Source: Bacteroidota bacterium (GTDB lineage Bacteria > Bacteroidota > Bacteroidia > Flavobacteriales_F > PHOS-HE28). From it: DNA of 9,050 nucleotides. Position numbers and translations under genes: made by a program. The notes beneath the pieces are model-generated. The model worked only from the letters and a program-made list of their open reading frames with translations. It did not search any database and was not told the origin of the DNA. Shown here piece by piece: positions 6,701 to 9,050 of the stretch; position 1 is the first letter of the stretch, and each line of letters opens with the position of its first letter. The DNA is taken from contig JAEZAU010000009.1 in the NCBI GenBank assembly GCA_023430325.1, forward strand, positions 1 to 9,050. The letters run 5' to 3'.

Positions 6701-9050
6701 AACTATCGCCGATCCGATCGCCTCACCGGCCAGCACCACCATGTATACAGTAACGGTGGATTACGCTGGTTGCCTGGTCTCCGATTCCGTTCTGGTGACG
6801 GTGGGAGAGCCTCTGGTCGCTGAGATCATTTCCACCGATACGATCTGCGCTGGTACCGAGGCGGCTCTTTCCGCCATCGTTACTGGAGGTGGTGAGCCAT
6901 ATACCTACTCCTGGTCACCCGGTGGTGAAACAACATCGGAGATCTTTGTAACTCCCATGGCCACCACTGAGTACATGCTAGTAGTGAATGATGGATGCGG
7001 TGGTGCTGATACTGCGTACCATACCATTACAGTATTACCCACACCCACAGCATCGGCCAGTGCCTCTGCCGCGTGCACAGGTGGTGATCTGCAATTGACC
7101 GGTGCTACAGATGCAATGGAATATGGCTGGACCGGGCCTAATGGATACACCAGCTCAGAACTTGAGCCGGTGATCACTGATCTGGATGGTTCCGATTCTG
7201 GCGTCTACACGTTCACTGCCTCAATGGGTCAATGTGTCACCAGTGCAGAAGTGACCGTGGTGGTTGAAAATTCCCCTGTGATCGTTTCCACCACAGCAGA
7301 TCCCAGCACGATCTGCGCAGGAGGCACCTCGCAGTTGAACGTTGAACTTCAACCCAAGGACATCACGATCAACTTGAGCACACCGAACGGCTTGCAGGAT
7401 GAGATCAGCTGGTCATTCACCAATTCATTGAACCAAGTGCTGGCTTCAGGTGGTCCTTTCACCCTGCCGGTGAATATGATGATCTCGTCCCCGGCGAATG
7501 GACCGTTCACGCTGAACATTGAAACGCAGGGTAGCTGGAATGACAATCAGGTGGCCTATCAGATCCTGTGCGGGCCTGATCAGTTGATCGCCGGAACTGT
7601 CATGGGTGGTCTGAACTTCACCCAGGGCGGTCTTGTCTGCAGCAGTGAGAACGCGACCTACAGTTGGTCACCGGCTGCCAGCCTCAGTGATCCAACTGTG
7701 GCCGATCCGATGGCCTCGCCATCAGAGACCACGGAGTATACGGTGACTGTCACCAATGCTGCGGGCTGCTCGGCTACTTCAACGGTTACCGTAGAGGTGG
7801 TGCCGGGTATCACACCTACGGCTATCGCCAGCTATGACTCGCCGGTATGCTCGGGTTCAGATCTGCAACTCTCGGGTACTACGGATGTGGGCGTGAGCTT
7901 CCAATGGACAGGCCCCAACGCCTTCAGCAGTACCGACCAGAATCCGACCATTATCGGAGTGGATGAGAGTGCTTCCGGGGTGTACACGTTCACGGCCACT
8001 AACGGATCATGCTCGGCCACGGATGAGGTGGTCGTGACGGTCACGTCAACACCGCCGTTGTTCGCTGTGACCGCAGAACCTGGAGTGATCTGTGCCGGCG
8101 AAACGGCACAACTGCTGGCCGATGCAGGCGAAGGTGCAAGCCCATACTGCATACCAACATTCAGCAGTGGTTGCGGCATCGACTACATTTCCAATGTGAA
8201 CATTGCCGGTATCGTGCGCAGCAGCACTTGCGATGGAGCATACACCCTGTTCGCCACACCGACCGGAGCACTGGTCGCGGGCAGCGCGGGTAATGCGTAC
8301 TCCGTCTCCACCGGTGGTGATGTAGAAGGGGCTGCGGCCTGGATCGACTACAACCAGAATGGTGTATTCGAAGCGAGTGAGAACATCTTCAATGGTCTGG
8401 CCGGTACCAATCCTGCTACCTACAGCGGATCATTCGCTGTACCAGCCGGAGCAAAGAACGGTACCACCCGCCTTCGTGTACTCGCCCGCTACAACTTCAA
8501 TCCTGGCACCGGGGGTGCTTGTACCGCGGCCACATGGGGTGAAACAGAAGATTACTTCGTTGACATCAGTGGTGGTTCCGATGGCTTCACCTATTCATGG
8601 AACAATGCAGCCAGCCTGAACGATCCCACAATTGCCGATCCGGTAGCTTCCCCATCGGTGACCACTACCTATGTGGTCACGGTGAGCAACAATGGTTGCA
8701 GCACCACCGACTCAGTGACCGTGGTGGTGAACGATGCAGATACCGATGGTGATGGCGTGATCGATTGCGAGGATAGCTGCCCGACCTTCTTCGGTCAGGA
8801 AGGCGATCCCTGCGATCCAGGACCTGGTATGATGAACGGTATCATCACCAATTGCGCGTGCGTGGGTGAAGTGGTCTACGTGACCGTGAACTCCAAGGTG
8901 TTCCTTGATGGAGCTTATGATGAGGCCACCGGCCTGATGCGCGATGATCTGCGTACTGGCGGCCATATCCCAGCCAGCCAGCCATACGGCGGCACACCAT
9001 GGAACTATGCCGGTCTGGAAACGATCGATGCCGGAGTGCTTGCAGTTACC
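630..9050 (+). CDS. Giant secreted multidomain surface protein (GEVED / Ig-like / FnIII / CUB-like / TSP3), 3' partial
   Basis: One open frame of 2807 codons runs off the window edge; the in-frame stop upstream is TAA 612-614. ATG 630 is the only ATG between that stop and the hydrophobic signal segment. Domain order by residue: signal peptide 1-38; N-terminal beta domain about 41-224; Ig-like about 235-320; GEVED 325-484; FnIII 488-576; PAND-NC beta-sandwich 580-717; FnIII 722-808; GEVED 811-954; A-CUB-A' 958-1261; FnIII 1265-1359; repeat array 1360-2701; TSP3 2702-2747; KVFL-type domain from 2748. No enzyme signature is visible. I infer a cell-surface or matrix adhesin-like protein exported through Sec and then the outer membrane. 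Regularly spaced Cys suggest disulfides; Asp/Asn-Gly loops suggest calcium. The terminator upstream implies independent transcription. Binding partner and exact role cannot be read from the sequence. Confidence 0.9.
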   Translation, partial: MNCIDSTVPRSGWLRTCWRIPRNIAFMFALVFAMTGMAQSYSIVGSNTGSNCSTCYPAPLGNYYWGARHQFFITAAELVAAGIPAGASISTVSYNVLAVNSAPVLNGFQIRVYTTTSADPLQLAFVGGTPVAQTAAVSHQPIAGWNEFSLQSPFTWNGTDNLVVESCSANSGWVSSGNASTAWTNTLTGAAVKTRWINQDSGFNCGLAGISTSATTRSVHRFQWTGGSPCSGTPSPGNTLTSADPVCPGQNFTLSMSTPPIGTGLTYQWQSADDAGFTVNLQNLGTASTQVTTQSSSKYYRVIVTCAGQPGISTPLLVNSTSGAAYCGTYCVAAYTTGKTSGDLISEVEILGTTLLNNSGTAPVNPAYTFFQGQPNYTTDLQAGSSYNVEVTIGSFSNQQVAVWIDYNDDGIFSTPSERVGFTTTGITPAFGSATFPISLACDPPLGPHRMRVRLVYATAGNTIDPCLSYSFGETEDYVVNITTADPCPAPQQLAVNGTGNADEVSLSWSAGCAETLWDVHVQLAGGPAPGTPSHPGVTPPLVVSGLVAGSQYEFYVRADCGVNGTSTWVGPFVFAPPPANDNCANTTGGTVGAGGTLTFTGNSMGATGNGPGETIFTDQGVGAVAWESFTLTECVQSLTISWCNSTPPRTTAWTGIYTDCTLSTAIVTGNYNWTCANGSIILIFGQMEPGTYYVPVLEFENANGPYTLDIQPGAACPPPACVASPTAPSNGGYGCDPVVLSWPAVPFATGYDVILDGVEVSTNQPGTTYNAGTMAVGSAHTWSVIPRNDIGSASGCSTWTFTIGGGCACIPYCATSNFGDGACITAVSINTLNSTTAACVPSPGYTLKGNTTALSRGETYSLTVSVNDLVYGGGIVSVWFDWNADGTFTADEWFQPYTAALTGSIDVTVPLTAVLGETRMRVRSRGQGNPNGSGDACSSMGSGTTEDFCVTILPVPVCAEATFSVVDDCNAGTFNIDVNVTNFGSGSSSTIHYAVNGGSEQTVNAVIGSNILDNGGSGFATTDIVEIWITNGSACELDLGGVYSNCPIVIDCDAPSALQMSHCYKNNDPRTFTFVSSDPAGALVFKFLQPSPIATGDGVTFFDGPIGSSQITLPPAGNDLSSLGTILSSGNTLSFTIQADGSESCHDDETLTPWDFQVRCAGCTEPQADFSIETDCEAQTFDISLLVWDFGFNELNDPMSSATIEYTVNSIVNTIFVDNPDSLYLVGTFPLGTVVHLEILHAQEGACDLVMGNFTQNVPCPPACLSAPTAPAIGASSCVNSGAVTLSWPAMSGATGYDVYLDAGAGPATTLVSSNQAGTTFNAGTLAGGSYSWRVEPRNANGAAIGCSDWSFVRVANPVVTASSNSPVCPGDVIELSASSVAGATYLWSGPGGFSSTDQETTHTQAETGDFTYAVVATAPDGCQSNPAAVVVAVLVAPEISSVTASPADICPGGTSQLNVSAFVPPSDYCYPESSSGCSSGDYISSVSIAGISRTSVCDNQLGGGNNYFTSPSGTLVAGSTGNVYSIGTATAWPQGAAAWIDYNQNGVFEESENIFNGYVGSGGAVYSGTFSVPANAFNGATRLRVRSTYAGNPGASGACTTNTFSEVEDYNVTITNGIQDPNITYVWDPAASLDDATIANPVASPAANTTYTVTAFNGSCASAPATVDVNIGGDPLAVTVGASDTDICASTSVTITATATGAGPYTYSWSPGGETTASITVEPTSTTTYTVTVTNPCMEEETASVEIVVQPTPTASASASTACIGQSLQLTGTTDIGTQFSWTGPAGFSSAAQNPSIASLTEANSGTYTFIATLGDCSTASTVSVTVNDSPVINSISATPATICDGATSQLLLNANIPVDAYCIPSFPNGCGIDYISNVTIAGIVRNSTCDGVYNNFASPQGALVAGSAGNSYSVTTGGDTEGASAWIDYNQDGVFDVSENIFNGYLGTVPATYSGTFAVPAGAKNGATRMRVMARYNVNPGTDACPAGSWGETEDYTVVITGGVNASLSILWSPAASLNDATIADPIASPASTTMYTVTVDYAGCLVSDSVLVTVGEPLVAEIISTDTICAGTEAALSAIVTGGGEPYTYSWSPGGETTSEIFVTPMATTEYMLVVNDGCGGADTAYHTITVLPTPTASASASAACTGGDLQLTGATDAMEYGWTGPNGYTSSELEPVITDLDGSDSGVYTFTASMGQCVTSAEVTVVVENSPVIVSTTADPSTICAGGTSQLNVELQPKDITINLSTPNGLQDEISWSFTNSLNQVLASGGPFTLPVNMMISSPANGPFTLNIETQGSWNDNQVAYQILCGPDQLIAGTVMGGLNFTQGGLVCSSENATYSWSPAASLSDPTVADPMASPSETTEYTVTVTNAAGCSATSTVTVEVVPGITPTAIASYDSPVCSGSDLQLSGTTDVGVSFQWTGPNAFSSTDQNPTIIGVDESASGVYTFTATNGSCSATDEVVVTVTSTPPLFAVTAEPGVICAGETAQLLADAGEGASPYCIPTFSSGCGIDYISNVNIAGIVRSSTCDGAYTLFATPTGALVAGSAGNAYSVSTGGDVEGAAAWIDYNQNGVFEASENIFNGLAGTNPATYSGSFAVPAGAKNGTTRLRVLARYNFNPGTGGACTAATWGETEDYFVDISGGSDGFTYSWNNAASLNDPTIADPVASPSVTTTYVVTVSNNGCSTTDSVTVVVNDADTDGDGVIDCEDSCPTFFGQEGDPCDPGPGMMNGIITNCACVGEVVYVTVNSKVFLDGAYDEATGLMRDDLRTGGHIPASQPYGGTPWNYAGLETIDAGVLAVT
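750..1298 (+). other. N-terminal beta-rich domain of Bacteroidota surface proteins
   Basis: Residues 41-224. Recognisable blocks are a Cys-rich start (C-S-T-C-Y-P-A-P), YYWGARHQF at about 63-71, then I-A-G-W-N-E-F and F-T-W-N-G-T-D-N-L-V-V-E-S-C, ending in R-F-Q-W. I recognise the pattern of an Ala/Gly-rich beta-sandwich in which a W..F....F.W.G..N..VE element recurs in flavobacterial cell-surface proteins. I cannot give it a formal family name, and the function is unknown. Confidence 0.6.
1329..1592 (+). other. Ig-like domain (stand-alone)
   Basis: Residues 235-321. The pattern is D-P-V-C-P-G-Q-N-F-T-L-S, then L-T-Y-Q-W-Q-S, then K-Y-Y-R-V-I-V-T-C, which are the B-strand Cys, C-strand Trp and F-strand Tyr...Cys of an Ig-like fold. 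This type commonly precedes GEVED domains in the phylum, and GEVED 1 follows at once here. Confidence 0.7.
1602..2081 (+). other. GEVED domain 1
   Basis: Residues 325-484. It opens with A-Y-C-G-T-Y-C and ends with the family signature as F-G-E-T-E-D-Y-V-V-N-I. The central A-V-W-I-D-Y-N-D-D-G-I-F and the R-M-R-V-R-L segment are the other hallmarks. The calcium-loop-like D-x-N-x-D-G is at 1845-1862. GEVED domains are extracellular beta-sandwiches of unknown function, frequent in Bacteroidota adhesins and peptidase-associated proteins. Confidence 0.9.
2091..2357 (+). other. Fibronectin type III domain 1
   Basis: Residues 488-576. The start C-P-A-P-Q-Q-L-A-V is followed by V-S-L-S-W (B-strand Trp) and V-S-G-L-V-A-G-S-Q-Y-E-F-Y-V-R-A-D-C, the classical L.pgt.Y...V.a element of FnIII, ending W-V-G-P-F-V-F. 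It is a spacer or binding module between GEVED 1 and the PAND-NC domain. Confidence 0.8.
2367..2780 (+). other. PAND-NC beta-sandwich domain
   Basis: Residues 580-717. The entry motif A-N-D-N-C-A-N and the downstream W-E-S-F-T-L, I-S-W-C-N-S, T-G-I-Y-T-D-C and P-G-T-Y-Y-V-P-V elements match the domain that often begins PANDNCxxA in flavobacterial secreted proteins and resembles pre-peptidase C-terminal or carbohydrate-binding jelly rolls. Ligand is unknown. Confidence 0.6.
2793..3053 (+). other. FnIII-like domain 2
   Basis: Residues 722-808. Key strings are P-T-A-P-S-N-G, V-V-L-S-W-P-A-V, A-T-G-Y-D-V-I-L-D-G, G-T-T-Y-N-A-G-T and H-T-W-S-V-I-P-R-N. It is a close paralogue of the domain at 4422-4706, sharing the L-S-W-P-A, A-T-G-Y-D-V and P-R-N blocks in the same order. 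Confidence 0.75.
3060..3491 (+). other. GEVED domain 2 (divergent)
   Basis: Residues 811-954. It opens with I-P-Y-C, has V-W-F-D-W-N-A-D-G-T-F-T-A-D-E (calcium-like loop 3273-3308) and R-M-R-V-R-S, and closes with G-S-G-T-T-E-D-F-C-V-T-I, so the G-E pair that gives the family its name is missing while E-D is kept. An extra Cys in the last strand is also unusual against the other four copies. Confidence 0.85.
3501..4412 (+). other. A-CUB-A' block: CUB-like domain flanked by two copies of an unnamed domain
   Basis: A (3501-3785) and A' (4119-4412) share Cys at the start, F-S-x(3)-D-C-x-A-x-T-F-x-I, V-x(2)-F-G, S-x-T-I-x-Y-x-V-N, V-x-I/L-x-I near the end and A-C-x-L, so they are duplicates of one domain with no name that I know. 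Between them, 3786-4112 has the CUB-like order: C...C, V-T-F-F-D-G, then L-S-S-L-G-T-I-L-S-S-G-N-T-L-S-F-T-I-Q-A-D-G-S-E-S-C and W-D-F-Q-V-R-C, matching the CUB-type domain seen in Bacteroidota where a bound calcium and two disulfides are common. Ligand unknown. Confidence 0.65.
4422..4706 (+). other. FnIII-like domain 3
   Basis: Residues 1265-1359. It begins C-L-S-A-P-T-A-P and keeps V-T-L-S-W-P-A-M, A-T-G-Y-D-V-Y-L-D, G-T-T-F-N-A-G-T-L and S-W-R-V-E-P-R-N. It is the paralogue of FnIII-like domain 2 and separates the front half of the protein from the repeat array. Confidence 0.75.
4707..4946 (+). other. Ig-like domain opening the repeat array (Ig1)
   Basis: Residues 1360-1439. The type is S-P-V-C-P-G-D, L-S-A-S, Y-L-W-S-G-P-G-G-F-S-S-T-D, T-G-D-F-T-Y-A-V, G-C. 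The W-[ST]-G-P-x-G-[FY] block is shared with the three other Ig copies at 5886-6128, 7038-7277 and 7803-8057, which defines it as the array's uninterrupted Ig type. Confidence 0.75.
4947..5654 (+). repeat. Nested unit 1: Ig-like host split by GEVED domain 3
   Basis: Host first half 4947-5033 (I-C-P-G-G-T-S-Q-L-N-V-S-A), guest GEVED 5034-5480 (D-Y-C-Y-P to F-S-E-V-E-D-Y-N-V-T-I-T, calcium-like loop 5256-5291), host second half 5481-5654 (Y-V-W-D-P-A-A-S-L-D-D, then N-T-T-Y-T-V-T-A). The two host halves join into one ordinary Ig/PKD-like domain when the guest is removed. Confidence 0.75.
5655..5885 (+). other. Uninterrupted Ig/PKD-like domain (middle 1)
   Basis: Residues 1676-1752. It has D-I-C-A-S-T-S-V-T-I-T-A, Y-T-Y-S-W-S-P-G-G-E-T-T and T-T-T-Y-T-V-T-V-T-N in one continuous run. 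This is the same strand pattern as the split hosts but with only about six residues between the first and second half, so it shows what the unsplit fold looks like. Its paralogue is at 6813-7037. Confidence 0.75.
5886..6128 (+). other. Ig-like domain 2 of the array
   Basis: Residues 1753-1833. P-T-P-T-A-S-A-S-A-S opens it, followed by A-C-I-G-Q-S-L-Q-L-T-G, F-S-W-T-G-P-A-G-F-S-S, S-G-T-Y-T-F-I-A-T and D-C-S-T-A-S. It is closely similar to the copies at 7038-7277 and 7803-8057, down to the T-A-S-A-S-A-S linker of the former. Confidence 0.75.
6129..6812 (+). repeat. Nested unit 2: Ig-like host split by GEVED domain 4
   Basis: Host first half 6129-6215 (T-I-C-D-G-A-T-S-Q-L-L-L), GEVED 6216-6641 (A-Y-C-I-P-S-F to W-G-E-T-E-D-Y-T-V-V-I-T, calcium-like loop 6420-6455), host second half 6642-6812 (L-W-S-P-A-A-S-L-N-D, I-A-D-P-I-A-S-P, M-Y-T-V-T-V). 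The GEVED is the closest relative of the one in unit 4: by eye about 109 of roughly 142 residues are identical. Confidence 0.75.
6813..7037 (+). other. Uninterrupted Ig/PKD-like domain (middle 2)
   Basis: Residues 2062-2136. It has T-I-C-A-G-T-E-A-A-L-S, Y-T-Y-S-W-S-P-G-G-E-T-T and T-T-E-Y-M-L-V-V-N-D-G-C. The nine-residue block Y-S-W-S-P-G-G-E-T is nearly the same as in middle 1, and a 17-base DNA identity (tggtcacccggtggtga) underlies it. Confidence 0.75.
7038..7277 (+). other. Ig-like domain 3 of the array
   Basis: Residues 2137-2216. It repeats the opening P-T-P-T-A-S-A-S-A-S, then A-C-T-G-G-D-L-Q-L-T-G, Y-G-W-T-G-P-N-G-Y-T-S-S and S-G-V-Y-T-F-T-A-S. It closes the second macro-repeat and leads directly into the aberrant third nested unit. 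Confidence 0.75.
7278..7802 (+). repeat. Nested unit 3: Ig-like host split by a non-GEVED guest
   Basis: Host first half 7278-7346 (T-I-C-A-G-G-T-S-Q-L-N-V-E), host second half 7641-7802 (Y-S-W-S-P-A-A-S-L-S-D, T-V-A-D-P-M-A-S-P, T-T-E-Y-T-V-T-V). The insert, 7347-7640, about 98 residues, has no Y-C start, no W-I-D-Y-N loop and no EDY end. It reads as alternating beta strands: I-T-I-N-L-S-T-P-N-G, E-I-S-W-S-F-T-N, G-P-F-T-L-N-I-E-T-Q-G-S-W and V-A-Y-Q-I-L-C. I do not recognise it; the N-G..E-I-S-W-x-F pattern recalls surface-protein domains of the phylum that begin S-x-P-x-G-x-x-x-E-x-x-W. Confidence 0.7.
7803..8057 (+). other. Ig-like domain 4 of the array
   Basis: Residues 2392-2476. It carries S-P-V-C-S-G-S-D-L-Q-L-S-G, F-Q-W-T-G-P-N-A-F-S-S-T-D-Q-N-P and S-G-V-Y-T-F-T-A-T. 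In this copy the preceding uninterrupted middle domain is absent, so it follows the split host directly. Confidence 0.75.
8058..8732 (+). repeat. Nested unit 4: Ig-like host split by GEVED domain 5
   Basis: Host first half 8058-8141 (V-I-C-A-G-E-T-A-Q-L-L-A), GEVED 8142-8570 (P-Y-C-I-P-T-F to W-G-E-T-E-D-Y-F-V-D-I-S, calcium-like loop 8346-8381), host second half 8571-8732 (Y-S-W-N-N-A-A-S-L-N-D, I-A-D-P-V-A-S-P, T-T-T-Y-V-V-T-V). It is the last unit of the array. Confidence 0.75.
8733..8870 (+). other. Thrombospondin type 3-like calcium-binding segment
   Basis: Residues 2702-2747. D-A-D-T-D-G-D-G-V-I-D-C-E-D-S-C-P is a textbook TSP3 repeat (DxDxDG with paired Cys), followed by G-D-P-C-D and N-C-A-C-V-G. 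In the phylum this segment commonly links the repeat part of a surface protein to its C-terminal region. Confidence 0.85.
8871..9050 (+). other. Start of KVFL-type C-terminal domain (truncated by window)
   Basis: Residues 2748-2807. V-N-S-K-V-F-L-D-G-A-Y-D, T-G-L-M-R-D-D-L-R and I-P-A-S-Q-P-Y match a domain that I know as K-V-F-L-E-G-P-Y-D...T-G-x-M-x-D-x-L-R...I-P...P-Y in flavobacterial proteins, where it usually leads to the dockerin-like repeats ending in QLP. The end of the gene is outside the window. Confidence 0.7.

Noticed and set aside
5140..8619. Similar short plus-strand frames at 5140, 6310 and 8359
   Set aside because: They resemble each other only because they are the +1-shifted shadow of the repeated GEVED domains.
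4707..8732. CRISPR-like or simple tandem array
   Set aside because: The periodicity is over 1 kb, imperfect at DNA level and fully explained by repeated protein domains in one frame.

Overview
The window holds the end of one secreted protein gene and most of a second, giant one, both on the + strand, from what looks like a member of the Bacteroidota (probably Flavobacteriales-like). The evidence is the protein vocabulary: GEVED domains, Cys-bounded Ig/PKD-like modules of the SWSP.AS..D..IA.P.ASP..TT.YTVTV type, PAND-NC and CUB-like beta-sandwiches, a thrombospondin type 3 repeat and a dockerin-like C-terminus ending in QLP. Coding DNA is balanced to mildly GC-rich; the intergenic stretch looks more AT-rich. 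Genus or species cannot be read from the sequence.

Layout. Positions 1-269 are the last 88 codons of a surface protein: two 39-residue dockerin-like repeats and a stop. A strong intrinsic terminator (289-326) follows, then about 300 bases with no convincing gene. From 630 to the window edge (9050) runs one uninterrupted frame of 2807 codons with no stop, truncated only by the window. Its product starts with a signal peptide and continues as a chain of extracellular beta-sandwich domains: a Bacteroidota N-terminal domain, an Ig-like domain, GEVED 1, FnIII 1, a PAND-NC domain, FnIII 2, GEVED 2, an A-CUB-A' block, FnIII 3, then a repeat array (4707-8732), a Ca-binding TSP3 segment and the start of a KVFL-type domain.

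The most interesting feature is the repeat array. Four times, an Ig-like host domain is split at the same place (the loop between its first and second halves) by a whole guest domain. Three guests are GEVED domains; the fourth is an unrelated, unrecognised beta-rich domain of about 98 residues. Uninterrupted relatives of the host (5655-5885 and 6813-7037) lie between the split copies and serve as internal controls.

Working together: both products are probably exported surface or matrix proteins (adhesin-like), rigidified by calcium loops and disulfides. The TSP3-KVFL order at the window end suggests that the giant protein finishes beyond the edge with the same dockerin-like module as the upstream gene, making the pair members of one surface-protein family. 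No enzymes, RNA genes, mobile elements or CRISPR arrays were seen.
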